This document shows positions 43,914 to 52,689 of a stretch of DNA of 64,000 nucleotides, in pieces. Under the pieces are notes generated by a model that saw nothing but the letters and a program-made list of their open reading frames with translations, made no database searches and was not told the DNA's origin. A program made the translations under genes and the position numbers. How positions within the stretch are numbered: the first letter of the stretch is position 1; each line of letters starts with the position of its first letter. The DNA comes from Pseudomonas sp. LRP2-20. GTDB taxonomy: Bacteria; Pseudomonadota; Gammaproteobacteria; Pseudomonadales; Pseudomonadaceae. The stretch is taken from NCBI RefSeq assembly GCF_024349685.1, contig NZ_AP025944.1:2424001-2488000 (forward strand), in the 5' to 3' direction.

Positions 43914-46757
43914 ATGAGCAACGCCGGGCGGGGTATTCCCCTGCAACTGCTGGTGGCCTTGGCCATCATGCTCGGCATGCTGCTGCTCGGCGCCGGCCTG
44001 GCCTGGCAGGGCTACCGCGGTATCAGCCAGGCCCTGGTGGCTGCGGCCGGCGATGCTGCCCAGCAGGTCGCCAAGACCATCGACGAACGTGCCCGGCGCC
44101 TGGTCGATCCGGCGCAGAGCAGCATTCGCCTGCTGGCCTTCAACCCGGCCGCCAGCAGCCTGGCCCAGCGCCTGGAGCGCTTGCCGCAGCTGGTCGAGAG
44201 CCTGAATGCCAACAAGATGCTCAGCGCCGCCTATGTCGGGTACCCCAACGGCGAGTTCCTGCTGGTGCGCCGCTTACGCGACCCGCAGTTGCTGGAGCGC
44301 TTTGCCGCGCCAGTGGGCAGCCGCTTCCTGGTGCAGAGTGTCAGCCTGGGTGAGGGTGGTGCGATGCGCGGCGAGTGGCGCTTCTATGACCCCGCGCTGA
44401 CCCTGCTCAAGGCCCAGGCCATGCCGGACTATCACTACGACCCGCGCTCGCGCCCCTGGTTCGTCGATGCATCGGCACAACCCGGCACCGTGCTCACCCA
44501 TCCCTACGTCTTCTTCACCACCCGCGAAATCGGCATGACCATGGCCCAACGCAGCGTCGACGGCGCGGCGGTGCTCGGCATGGATGTCTCGGTCAACGAC
44601 CTGGCCAGCGAATCCCGCGACTTGCGCATGACGCCCGGTACCGAGATTGCCGTGGTCGACGACCAGGGCAACGTGGTCGCGTACCCGGACCTGCAGCGGG
44701 TCATCGTTCACGAGGGCGACACCGTGCGCCTGTCGCGTCTCGGCGAGCTGGGAATTCCCAGCCTGCAACAGATCTACAGCCGACAGCCGCAAGGCACGCG
44801 ACCACAGGTCTATCAGGTCGACGGCGCGAGCTGGTACGGCATGCGCGTGCCGCTGACCAACCTGGCCGGGCAGGACCTGCAGGTACTGATCGCGGTGCCA
44901 GCGCATGAACTGCTGGCGGGGGCGCGCAAGGTGCTGTTCGAGCAACTGGTGTGGACGGCCGCGCTGATGGCCGTGCTCCTGTTGCTGGGCGGCCTGCTCG
45001 GGCAACGCATCGGCCGCCCGCTGCACCAGTTGGCCGAGCAGGTGCGTGGCCTGGCCGACTTCGATTTCAGCCGCGAAGTGGGCGTGGACTCGCGGGTTTC
45101 CGAAGTGCGAGCGCTGAGCCGGGTACTCAGGCGCATGTCCGGCACCATCCGCAGTTTCCAGGCAATCACCCTGACACTCAGCCGCGAAACCCAGCTGGAG
45201 CGCATGCTCGATGGCGTGCTGACGCATCTGGTGGAGGCCGCCGGGGCCAGCGCCGGGGCGGTGTACCTGTTCGATGACCCGCATGCTCGCCTGCGGCTGT
45301 CCGCGTCCTGCGGGGGTACCGGCTACCCCGACGAGCTGGCGTTCGGCGAGGCCGATCAAGCCGACCTGGCGGGGGCGGTCACGCAGGCCCTGGCGCTGGG
45401 CGGGCGTAGTCTTGTGCTGGTGCTCAACGACCGGGGGCATGAGCTGCTCGGCATCCTTGTCCTGCAGATGCAGGGCGAGGCTGCTGAAGTGGGCGAGCCG
45501 TTCCGCCGTTTCGTCGAGGAGCTGTCCGGTGCCGCGGCCGTGGCCATCGAGACGCGCCAGCTGGTCGAAGCCCAGCAACGCCTGCTGGACGCGATGATCA
45601 AGCTGCTCGCTGACGCCATCGATGCCAAGAGCCCCTATACCGGCGGCCACTGCGAGCGCGTGCCGCATTTGGCGCAGATGCTGCTGGACAAGGCCATGCA
45701 GGCCGACAGCGGCCCGTTTGCCGATTTCAGCATGACCGAGGCCGAGCGCTACGAGTTCCGCATTGCCGCCTGGCTGCACGATTGCGGCAAGGTCACCAGC
45801 CCCGAGTACGTGGTCGACAAGGCGACCAAGCTGGAGACCTTGTACAACCGCATTCACGAAATCCGCATGCGCTTCGAGGTGCTCTGGCGTGATGCCGAGC
45901 TTGCCTACTGGCAAGGCCTTGCCGCCGGCGAGGCCAAGCCGCTGCTGCAACGCACGCTGGAGCAGTGCCGCGCCGAGCTGCAGGAAGAGTTCGCGTTCGT
46001 CGCCAGGGCCAATATCGGTGGCGAGTTCATGCAGGATGAGGATGTCGAGCGCCTGCAGCGCATCGGCCAGCGCCGTTGGCTGCGGCATTTCGATAACCGC
46101 CTGGGCCTTTCCCGCGATGAAGAGCAGCGTTTTGCCGGCGCGGCGCCTGCACCCTTGCCGGTCGAAGAGGCGCTGCTGGCCGATCGCCCCGAACACCTGC
46201 AGCCCTGGGGGACGCGCAAGCCGCCGGTGGTCAAGGGCGACCCGCGTAATGTGTGGGGCTTCGACATGCGCCTGCCGGCCAATGCCAGCAACCAGGGTGA
46301 GCTGTACAACCTGGCGATCCGCCGGGGCACGCTGAACGATGAAGAACGCTTCAAGATCAACGAGCATATCGTGCAGACCATCATCATGCTGACGGCGCTG
46401 CCGTTCCCGCGCCAGCTGCGGCGTGTGCCGGACATCGCCGGCAACCACCACGAGAAGATGGACGGCGGCGGCTACCCACGCCGGTTGGGCAAGGACCAGC
46501 TGAGCGTTGCCGAGCGGGTGATGGCGATTGCCGATATCTTCGAGGCGCTGACGGCCGCCGACCGGCCGTACAAGCCGGCGAAAAGCTTGTCCGAGTCGGT
46601 GAAGATCCTGGTGTTCATGGCCCGCGACCAGCACATCGACGGGCAGCTGCTGCGGCTGTTCCTCAGCAGCGGGGTGTACCTGGAGTACGCCGGGCGATTC
46701 CTGCGCCGCGAGCAGATCGATGAGGTGGATGTGGCGTACTGGCTGGGGCAGTTCTAG
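43914..46757 (+). CDS. Cache-HAMP-GAF-HD-GYP sensor, probable c-di-GMP phosphodiesterase
   Basis: The 947-residue protein has TM1 at about 8-30 (LQLLVALAIMLGMLLLGAGL), a periplasmic double-Cache sensor, TM2 near 345-365, HAMP, a GAF-like domain (LERMLDGVLTHLVEAAGASA) and a C-terminal HD-GYP domain. HDCGK stands at about 622 and HHEKMDGGGYP at about 845, some 220 residues apart instead of the usual 50-65, so a large helical insert (with LETLYNRIHEIRMRFEVLWR) splits the domain. Metal ligands look present. ATG at 43914 with GGAG upstream. It divides the T6SS module from the flavoprotein locus. Confidence 0.82.
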   Translation: MSNAGRGIPLQLLVALAIMLGMLLLGAGLAWQGYRGISQALVAAAGDAAQQVAKTIDERARRLVDPAQSSIRLLAFNPAASSLAQRLERLPQLVESLNANKMLSAAYVGYPNGEFLLVRRLRDPQLLERFAAPVGSRFLVQSVSLGEGGAMRGEWRFYDPALTLLKAQAMPDYHYDPRSRPWFVDASAQPGTVLTHPYVFFTTREIGMTMAQRSVDGAAVLGMDVSVNDLASESRDLRMTPGTEIAVVDDQGNVVAYPDLQRVIVHEGDTVRLSRLGELGIPSLQQIYSRQPQGTRPQVYQVDGASWYGMRVPLTNLAGQDLQVLIAVPAHELLAGARKVLFEQLVWTAALMAVLLLLGGLLGQRIGRPLHQLAEQVRGLADFDFSREVGVDSRVSEVRALSRVLRRMSGTIRSFQAITLTLSRETQLERMLDGVLTHLVEAAGASAGAVYLFDDPHARLRLSASCGGTGYPDELAFGEADQADLAGAVTQALALGGRSLVLVLNDRGHELLGILVLQMQGEAAEVGEPFRRFVEELSGAAAVAIETRQLVEAQQRLLDAMIKLLADAIDAKSPYTGGHCERVPHLAQMLLDKAMQADSGPFADFSMTEAERYEFRIAAWLHDCGKVTSPEYVVDKATKLETLYNRIHEIRMRFEVLWRDAELAYWQGLAAGEAKPLLQRTLEQCRAELQEEFAFVARANIGGEFMQDEDVERLQRIGQRRWLRHFDNRLGLSRDEEQRFAGAAPAPLPVEEALLADRPEHLQPWGTRKPPVVKGDPRNVWGFDMRLPANASNQGELYNLAIRRGTLNDEERFKINEHIVQTIIMLTALPFPRQLRRVPDIAGNHHEKMDGGGYPRRLGKDQLSVAERVMAIADIFEALTAADRPYKPAKSLSESVKILVFMARDQHIDGQLLRLFLSSGVYLEYAGRFLRREQIDEVDVAYWLGQF

Positions 46758-46767
46758 TGCGCCGTGG

Positions 46768-47097
46768 CTACCAGGCCAGGATCGCGGCGAGTTCGACCGC
46801 ACACAGCGCGGTAACGCATACCGCCAGCAGCAGATTCACCGTGACGCCAGAGGCGATGGTCTCAGCCTGCAGGCCGACCACATGGCGCTGGTAGCTGCGG
46901 CGCAAGCGCAGCCAGGCAGCGCCGGCAGCCAACAGGCAGAGCACGGCCGGCGCTACGGCCAGCCAGTGATGGTGCGGCACCCAGCGCAGGAAGAAGCAAC
47001 TGCACACCACCATCGCCAGAATGGTTCGGCGCCAAGCCAGCAGCGTACGCTCCGGCTGCAACCCGTCATCGGCGTGGACCAGCTGCGGGTCAGGCAT
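46768..47097 (-). CDS. DUF202-family small membrane protein
   Basis: The 109-residue protein has QPERTLLAWRRTILAMVVCS, the DUF202 ER-T-LAW-R motif at its first membrane segment, and two more helices (WLAVAPAVLCLLAAGAAWL; VNLLLAVCVTALCAVELAAI). Function of the family is unknown. Its ATG lies inside the end of the upstream DUF202 gene (eight-base overlap). It ends ten bases from the convergent HD-GYP gene. Confidence 0.8.
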   Translation of the reverse strand: MPDPQLVHADDGLQPERTLLAWRRTILAMVVCSCFFLRWVPHHHWLAVAPAVLCLLAAGAAWLRLRRSYQRHVVGLQAETIASGVTVNLLLAVCVTALCAVELAAILAW

Positions 47098-47476
47098 GGA
47101 AGAACACCGCGTAGGCAAAAAACGCCATCACCAGCGACACGCCGATCGACAGCGCCGGGGCGATCAACGGGAAGGGCAGCGGGCGCTTCTGGCGCATCGC
47201 CCGCTCCACGTTCAGCCAGCGGATGAAGGCCGGCAGGCTCAGCAGCAGGGCCAGGCTGATCAGCGCCACCGCCAGCAGGCGGCGGGTGCCGGGGCTGAAG
47301 ATCTCGGCCGTGAACATGTCCACGGCGATGCCGCTGGCCAGCAGCGCCAGCGCGGTCCTGATCCAGGCCAGGAAGGTACGCTCGTTGGCCAGGGTGAAGC
47401 GCGGGTCTGGTTCCTGGCCGTCGGCGAGGAGCTTGCTGGCCAGCCAGCCCCTTGAGGGCTCGGTGTTCTTGTTCAA
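47090..47476 (-). CDS. YidH/DUF202-family inner-membrane protein
   Basis: The 128-residue protein has DPRFTLANERTFLAWIRTAL (YidH-type motif) and three membrane helices (ALALLASGIAVDMFTAEIF; LLAVALISLALLLSLPAFI; PALSIGVSLVMAFFAYAVFF). A TTG start at 47476 is supported by GAGGAGGA ten bases upstream; no suitable ATG exists. It pairs with the shorter DUF202 protein downstream, as in the common yidH-yidG arrangement. Confidence 0.8.
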   Translation of the reverse strand: MNKNTEPSRGWLASKLLADGQEPDPRFTLANERTFLAWIRTALALLASGIAVDMFTAEIFSPGTRRLLAVALISLALLLSLPAFIRWLNVERAMRQKRPLPFPLIAPALSIGVSLVMAFFAYAVFFHA

Positions 47477-47563
47477 GGGCAGTGGTCCTCCTCGGGTAAG
47501 GTCGGTGGGCGCCAGTGTGAGTGGCAAACCCTGCCCATGTCCATGGTTTGCCTCCTGCTGACG

Positions 47564-49276
47564 CTATTCGTACTCCGTTGCGCCGCTGATATGCCGCCCG
47601 GCGACATAGCCGAAGGTCAGTGCCGGCCCGAGGTTGATGCCGCCGGAGGGGTACCAGCCGCCGAACACGCTGGCCATGTCGGTACCGGCCGCATACAGGC
47701 CGCTGATTGGCTGGCCGGCGTCGTTCAGCACGCGGGCGTGGCCGTCGGTGCGCAGGCCGGCGAAGGTGCCGAAGCAGCCGGGCTGCACTTTTACCGCATA
47801 GAACGGGCCGTGCTCGATTGGCGCCACGCAGGGGTTGGGCCCCTTGTGCAGCGGGTCGCCCTGTTTGCGATTGAACGGTGTCGAGCCGCGGCCGAAGGCG
47901 GGATCCTGGCCCTGGCGTGCGTGCAGGTTGAATTCAGCGACCGTGGCGCTCAGCCCGGCGGGGTCGATGCCGCACGCCTGGGCCAGTTGTTCCAGGGTGG
48001 CGCCGCGTTTCAGGTAGCCGCTGCGCAGGTGTGAGCCGATCGGCAGGGGCGCAGGGCGTGCATGGCCGAGGCCGAAGCGGCGCAGGAAGCGGTGGTCGCA
48101 GATCAGCCATGAGCAGGCTTCCTCGCCCTCCGGCACGGCGGCGACCATGGCGGAAACATAGTCGTAATAGCCGTGCGCTTCGTTGACGAAGCGCTTGCCG
48201 TTGGCCAGCACACCGATGATGCCTGGCTTGCCGCGTTCGATGATGTGCGGGAAGTGGCCGACACTGCCGTCGCGGTGTGGCACTTTCGACACGGGCGCCC
48301 AGGCCACCGGCGACTTGAGGTCAGTGGCCACCACACCCCCGGCCGATTCGCCCAGGCGCAGCCCATCGCCGGAGCAGGACGGTGGGGGCAGGGCGAGGTT
48401 GTCATGGCCACTGGCGTCGCGCGGGAACAGCTGCCGGCGCCGAGCGGGGTCGTTGGGGAAGCCGCCTGCGGCCAGCACCACGGCCCTGGCGCGGATTGCC
48501 CGTTCGCCTTGCGCGCTTGCGACCACGGCCCCCAGCACCTTGCCGTCTTCCATCAGCAGGTCCTTGGCCGCTGTCGACTCGATCATCCGCACACCCAGGT
48601 CATCCGCCGACTTCGCCAGCCGTGCCACCAGCGCCACCCCGTTGACCAGGTGCATCGCCCGGCCATGGCGGGCCAGATCGTAGAGGTGGCGAGCGAAGCG
48701 TTTGCACACGTGCAGCAAGGCGCGCGGCGAGCGGGTCATGTTCAAGAAAGCGGCCAGGTCGGCGCCCGCCATGATCGGCATGCCCATGAATGAAGTCTCG
48801 CGCATGGTCTTGCGCAGGCGTGGCAGCAGCGCGCCGAGCTGGCGCGCATCGTACGGCGCGGCAATCACCTGATGGCCGCCGAGGGCAGCGCCGGGTGTGT
48901 CGCCGTGCATGTCGGGGATGCCGTTGCCGTCGGCGAACTGCAGGGCGGTGTGCTGCTCGAAGAAGGCGACCATGTGCGGGCAGGCTTCGAGGAAGGCATC
49001 GACGCGCTCGGCGTTGTAGTGCGTGCCCAGTTCGTGACGCAGGTAGGTACGCGGCTGCTCGATGTCTTCGCTGATGCCGGCGCGCCGGGCCAGCGGGTTG
49101 CGTGGCACCCAGGCCCAGCCCCCGGACCAGGCGGTGGCACCGCCGAGGACCGGGTCCTTCTCTACCAGGATGACCTTCTGCCCGTGCCAGGCGGCCGTGA
49201 CCGCCGCTGCCAGCCCGGCCGCGCCAGAGCCGATGACCAGTACGTCGCAGTCGCTTGGGAAGGGTTCGGCGGGCAT
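47564..49276 (-). CDS. FAD-binding dehydrogenase of the 3-ketosteroid delta1-dehydrogenase family (copy 1)
   Basis: The 570-residue flavoprotein has an N-terminal FAD motif (DVLVIGSGAAGLAAAVTAAW), GGATAWSGGWAWVPRN, RFVNEAHGYYDY (Tyr like KSTD Tyr318) and the C-terminal WYPSGGINLGPALTFGYVAG (the Tyr and Gly pair that polarises the 3-ketone in KSTD). The region matching KSTD Tyr119 reads IPDMHGD here, so that catalytic tyrosine is absent. Divergent from an IclR regulator with a candidate operator between them. Substrate unknown; no other steroid genes are present. GGAG supports the start at 49276. Confidence 0.75.
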   Translation of the reverse strand: MPAEPFPSDCDVLVIGSGAAGLAAAVTAAWHGQKVILVEKDPVLGGATAWSGGWAWVPRNPLARRAGISEDIEQPRTYLRHELGTHYNAERVDAFLEACPHMVAFFEQHTALQFADGNGIPDMHGDTPGAALGGHQVIAAPYDARQLGALLPRLRKTMRETSFMGMPIMAGADLAAFLNMTRSPRALLHVCKRFARHLYDLARHGRAMHLVNGVALVARLAKSADDLGVRMIESTAAKDLLMEDGKVLGAVVASAQGERAIRARAVVLAAGGFPNDPARRRQLFPRDASGHDNLALPPPSCSGDGLRLGESAGGVVATDLKSPVAWAPVSKVPHRDGSVGHFPHIIERGKPGIIGVLANGKRFVNEAHGYYDYVSAMVAAVPEGEEACSWLICDHRFLRRFGLGHARPAPLPIGSHLRSGYLKRGATLEQLAQACGIDPAGLSATVAEFNLHARQGQDPAFGRGSTPFNRKQGDPLHKGPNPCVAPIEHGPFYAVKVQPGCFGTFAGLRTDGHARVLNDAGQPISGLYAAGTDMASVFGGWYPSGGINLGPALTFGYVAGRHISGATEYE

Positions 49277-49298
49277 TGCGGTATCTCCTGCATTATTA

Positions 49299-49318
49299 TT
49301 GGAACCTGATTCCACAAT
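49299..49318. promoter_or_regulatory. Candidate IclR operator, flavoprotein-1/iclR space
   Basis: TTGGAACCTGATTCCACAAT is a near-palindrome (TGGAA...TTCCA). It matches at 16 of 20 positions a site before the Gfo/Idh/MocA gene at 50326-50345. It lies just upstream of the flavoprotein gene start. A related TGGAATC half-site appears again near 49416 before the iclR start. Confidence 0.55.
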
Positions 49319-49461
49319 ATTCTTTTTATGCGGGCGGCACTGCAAGGCCAAGTACCAACTTTCGGTCGATTACCGGACACTTCAGTGCCTGGTGGGCACG
49401 ACGACTATCGACGATATGGAATCATCTTCTAGAATTCGGCAAATTTTCAGGGATCCGCATC

Positions 49462-50238
49462 ATGGCTGGTAGTCAGATCGAACGCGCCTTCAGTCTTGTT
49501 GAAAGCCTCACTGGCGAGCCGCACGGCTTGCCGCTGCAAACCTTGGCCGAGCGCCTGGACATTCCCAAGAGCGCCTGCCACCGCATGCTCACCGAGCTGG
49601 TGCGCCTGGGTTACGTGCGGCAGAACCGCGACAACAGCCGCTATCAACTGTCCGCCAAGCTGGTGGCGATGGGCTTTCGCTACCTGTCGAGCAGCGGCGC
49701 CGACATCATTCAGCCGATTCTCGACCGCCTGGCCCAGGACAGCGGCGAACTGGTGCGCCTTGGGGTGATCGAAGGCAACCGCCAGACCTGGATTGCCAAG
49801 TCCCAGGGTGCCCGCTCCGGGCTGCGCTACGACCCCGACATGGGGCGTGACGCGCCGCTGTTCTATACCGCTTCCGGGCATGCCTGGCTGGCCAGCCTGA
49901 GCGATGAAGACGCGCTGCAGATGGTGCTGCGCCAAGGCATTGCCGACCCCGCCCAGTTCGGCCCCAATGCGCCGCGCTCGACCGATGACTTGCTGGCTTA
50001 CCTGCAGCGCGCCCGTGAGCGCGGTTATGCCTGGGTCGAGCAGACCTCGGCCATCGGCACTTCAGCTCTGGCCGCCGTGGTGCGCCGCCCGCAGAGCCAC
50101 GAGGTGATCGGCGTGCTCAGCATTGCCGGCCCTAGCGCCCGCCTGGCGCAAACCCGCCTGGCCGAGCTGGCGCCGCTGCTGCTGGCGGCGGCAGAAGAGC
50201 TGTCGGCTGCCAGCCGGGCAAGCGAATTGTTTGCCTGA
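49462..50238 (+). CDS. IclR-family transcriptional regulator (first)
   Basis: The 258-residue protein has an N-terminal winged helix (LPLQTLAERLDIPKSACHRM) and an IclR effector domain (about 80-250). It is divergent from flavoprotein 1 and is followed 139 bp later by the Gfo/Idh/MocA and TIM-barrel genes, both of whose promoters carry the same candidate operator. The ATG at 49462 (MAGSQIERAF) is used; the frame is open further upstream but no homologous N-terminus is seen there. Confidence 0.85.
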   Translation: MAGSQIERAFSLVESLTGEPHGLPLQTLAERLDIPKSACHRMLTELVRLGYVRQNRDNSRYQLSAKLVAMGFRYLSSSGADIIQPILDRLAQDSGELVRLGVIEGNRQTWIAKSQGARSGLRYDPDMGRDAPLFYTASGHAWLASLSDEDALQMVLRQGIADPAQFGPNAPRSTDDLLAYLQRARERGYAWVEQTSAIGTSALAAVVRRPQSHEVIGVLSIAGPSARLAQTRLAELAPLLLAAAEELSAASRASELFA

Positions 50239-50325
50239 TGTGCATTTCTGGTCGGTAATCGCACAGTCTGTGGGGGAGGTCGTTCTGAAAAGCTGAACTT
50301 GGTTCTACATTGTGTAGTGTCGATT

Positions 50326-50345
50326 CTGGAATCTGGTTTCACAAT
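50326..50345. promoter_or_regulatory. Candidate IclR operator before the Gfo/Idh/MocA gene
   Basis: CTGGAATCTGGTTTCACAAT, the second copy of the motif at 49299-49318, sits 33 bp before the TTG start of the dehydrogenase gene. Consensus of both: TGGAAYCTGRTTYCACAAT. Confidence 0.55.
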
Positions 50346-50377
50346 CGGCGCCACAATAACGACAAGAGGACAGTGCG

Positions 50378-51430
50378 TTGAACTCACCCCTACGAATCGC
50401 CCTGATCGGCGCCGGCATCATGGGCCGCCAGCATTACCAGCACCTGCGCGAGCTGCCGCAAGCCCAGCTGTGCGCGGTGGCAGACCCAGGCCCACAGGCT
50501 GAAGCTTTCGCTGCCGAGTGCGGGGTTGCCTGCTTCGCCGATCACCGGCAGATGCTTGAGCAGGCGCGGCCCGATGCGGTGATCGTCGCCAACCCTAACA
50601 ACCTGCATGTGGCCTGCGCCCTGGATTGCGTCGAGGCCGGTGTACCGGTGCTGGTGGAAAAGCCGGTGGGTGTGCACCTCGATGAAGTCCGTGCACTGGT
50701 CGAGGCCTCGCGCCGCCACGGCGTGCCAGTGCTGGTCGGCCATCACCGGCGGCACAACCCGCTGATCGCCAAGGCCCACCAGGTGATTGGCGAAGGCAAG
50801 CTGGGGCGGTTGATCAACGTCACCGCGCTGTGGCAGCTGCAAAAACCCGACAGCTACTTCGAAACACCCTGGCGCCGCGAGCCGGGGGCGGGCTTTCTGC
50901 TCACCAACCTGATCCACGACCTCGACCTGCTGCGCCACTTGTGCGGCGAGGTGGTGCAGGTGCAGGCCTTCACCCGCAACGACGTGCGCGGCTTCGCCAA
51001 TGAAGACAGCGCGGCGGTGCTGCTGCAGTTCGCCAACGGTGCGCTGGGCAGTCTGACCGGTTCCGACGCCGTAGCCGCGCCGTGGAGCTGGGAACTGGAC
51101 TCCGGCGAAAGCCCGATCTACCCGCGTCAGGATGGCCAGCCTTGCTACCTGCTGGCCGGCACCCAGGGTGCGCTGAGCATTCCGCAGCTCAAGCGCTGGC
51201 AATACGCCGAGGCGGGATCTGGCTGGCACACACCGCTGTTGCAGAGCGAGGAAGCCATCCCCGCAGGCGAGGCGCTGACCTTGCAGTTGCAGCACTTCAT
51301 CCGCGTCGCCCAGGGCACTGAAGCGCCGTTGATCGATGCCGCCGACGGTGGCCGCACCCTGGCCCTTGTCGAAGCGATCCGCCAGGCCGCCGAAACCGGC
51401 CGGGCCTGCGCGCCAGCGCTCATCGCCTGA
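50378..51430 (+). CDS. Gfo/Idh/MocA-family NAD(P) oxidoreductase
   Basis: The 350-residue protein has an N-terminal Rossmann motif (RIALIGAGIMGRQHYQHLRE), the EKP motif of the family (VLVEKPVGVHLDEV) and a C-terminal beta-sheet substrate domain with LLTNLIHDLDLLRHLCGEVV (conserved HDxD/H). Members oxidise sugars, inositols and similar polyols. The TTG start at 50378 is supported by AAGAGGA seven bases upstream; no ATG fits. The TIM-barrel gene follows by 24 bp, a pairing seen in inositol-type pathways. Confidence 0.8.
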   Translation: MNSPLRIALIGAGIMGRQHYQHLRELPQAQLCAVADPGPQAEAFAAECGVACFADHRQMLEQARPDAVIVANPNNLHVACALDCVEAGVPVLVEKPVGVHLDEVRALVEASRRHGVPVLVGHHRRHNPLIAKAHQVIGEGKLGRLINVTALWQLQKPDSYFETPWRREPGAGFLLTNLIHDLDLLRHLCGEVVQVQAFTRNDVRGFANEDSAAVLLQFANGALGSLTGSDAVAAPWSWELDSGESPIYPRQDGQPCYLLAGTQGALSIPQLKRWQYAEAGSGWHTPLLQSEEAIPAGEALTLQLQHFIRVAQGTEAPLIDAADGGRTLALVEAIRQAAETGRACAPALIA

Positions 51431-51454
51431 TTTTTTCGTCTTTAGGTAAATGAC

Positions 51455-52270
51455 ATGACCGACCGAATCTTTTCCCTGGCTGCCCTGACGGTGCTCGAAC
51501 TTTCCCCGCCAGACATGGTGGAAGCCGCCGCCCGTGCCGGATACAGCCATGTGGGCCTGCGCCTGGTGCCGGCCACCGAGCAGGAGCAGCACTTCCCGCT
51601 GGTGGCTGACGCCGACCTGCGCCGGCAGACCCAGGCGCGCCTGCGCGACACCGGTATCAAGGTGCTCGACCTGGAAATCCTCCGGCTCAAGGCCGACACC
51701 TGCGTGGCCGATTTCGAAGCGATACTGGCTGTCGGTGCCGAGCTGGGCGGCAGCGAGTTGCTGGTGGCTGGCAACGACCCGGACGAAGCGCGCCTTACCG
51801 CAAATTTTGCCGAGCTGTGCGACCTGGCTGCCGGCTATGGCATCTACCCGCACCTGGAGTTCATGCCCTGGACCGACGTGCGCGACCTGCGCCAGGCCAT
51901 GCGCGTGGTGGCCAACGCCGACCGGGCCAATGGCTGCGTGCTGGTGGATGCCTTCCACTTCAACCGCTCGCGTTCTTCGCTGGACGACCTGGCGCAGTTG
52001 CCCGCGCAGTGCATGCGCTATGCCCAGCTGTGCGACGTCGCCGGCCCGGTGCCGGCCGACATGGACGAGATCCTGCGCCAGGCGCGCAACGAACGGCGCT
52101 TCCCGGGGGAGGGCGATGCCGACCTGGTGGGGTTGTTGCGTGGTTTGCCGGCAACCGTACCGTTGAGCCTGGAGATCCCCACCCGGCAGCTGATGGAGCA
52201 GGGCATCAGTGGTGAGCAGCGTGCGCGCATGGCACTGGAGAAGGCCAAGGCCGTACTCGCCAGCGTCTGA
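51455..52270 (+). CDS. Xylose-isomerase-like TIM-barrel protein
   Basis: The 271-residue barrel of the sugar-phosphate isomerase/AP-endonuclease-2 superfamily has the metal-ligand pattern E135 (LEFMPWTD), D165 and H168 (LVDAFHFNRS), Q191 and E240 (SLEIPTRQ). Relatives include IolE, hydroxypyruvate isomerase and 3-dehydroshikimate dehydratase. Together with the neighbouring polyol dehydrogenase it could isomerise or dehydrate a cyclitol- or shikimate-like keto compound; the exact reaction cannot be told. It is the last gene of the rightward group. Confidence 0.75.
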   Translation: MTDRIFSLAALTVLELSPPDMVEAAARAGYSHVGLRLVPATEQEQHFPLVADADLRRQTQARLRDTGIKVLDLEILRLKADTCVADFEAILAVGAELGGSELLVAGNDPDEARLTANFAELCDLAAGYGIYPHLEFMPWTDVRDLRQAMRVVANADRANGCVLVDAFHFNRSRSSLDDLAQLPAQCMRYAQLCDVAGPVPADMDEILRQARNERRFPGEGDADLVGLLRGLPATVPLSLEIPTRQLMEQGISGEQRARMALEKAKAVLASV

Positions 52271-52330
52271 GCTCATAAAAGGTGTCCGGGGTTAGTAGAC
52301 CACTACATGGTGTGCTTGCCTTGGGGTGTG

Positions 52331-52398
52331 TAGCGCCTATGAGATCGAGCGCCGCCCGCGATGCGCCGAGCGGGCGGCGCTCGATCTCATAGGCTCTA
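52331..52398. repeat. Palindromic REP-like element of the GAGCGCCGCCCG family
   Basis: Arms of 28 bp (52331-52358 and 52371-52398, one mismatch) share GATCGAGCGCCGCCCG with the 55-bp inverted repeat at 10493-10713. A degenerate ordinary REP unit follows at about 52463-52508. The 419-bp space holds no gene. Confidence 0.8.
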
Positions 52399-52642
52399 CA
52401 TACCCCACGGCGAATACATCCGAGTCCACATCAGCCCCAAGGTAGGTCCATCCGCTTCGCGGCCCATCGCCGCAGTTCGTCGCCACGACAAGCGCGGCTC
52501 CCACAGGGATCGCGCCAGCTTCAAGATATTGAGCAAGAGAGTAACTCCCACAAGTACTGCACAGTGCTCGGGGCCGGTGGTTTACCCGTGGCAGCCGGCC
52601 GCCGGCGATCAGGCCATTGCAGGAACCCCCCGGACACGCATG

Positions 52643-52666
52643 AAAAAAGGGGCCCGTCAGGGCCCC
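52643..52666 (-). terminator. Rho-independent terminator of the MFS gene
   Basis: On the minus strand a GGGGCCC-TGAC-GGGCCCC hairpin is followed by TTTTTT, 23 bp past the MFS stop. This is the clearest terminator in the window and ends the leftward operon of the flavoprotein locus. Confidence 0.88.
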
Positions 52667-52689
52667 ATCGAGGTAACTGGAATCCGGGC

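Noticed and set aside
44274..46802. 842-codon minus-strand open frame opposite the HD-GYP gene
   Set aside because: It mirrors the third-position GC bias of the sensor gene on the other strand, has a low-complexity His/Ala/Gln-rich product and no recognisable domain.
50390..52276. 628-codon minus-strand open frame across the Gfo/Idh/MocA and TIM-barrel genes
   Set aside because: It spans two real plus-strand genes with recognisable active sites, and its product shows no motif.
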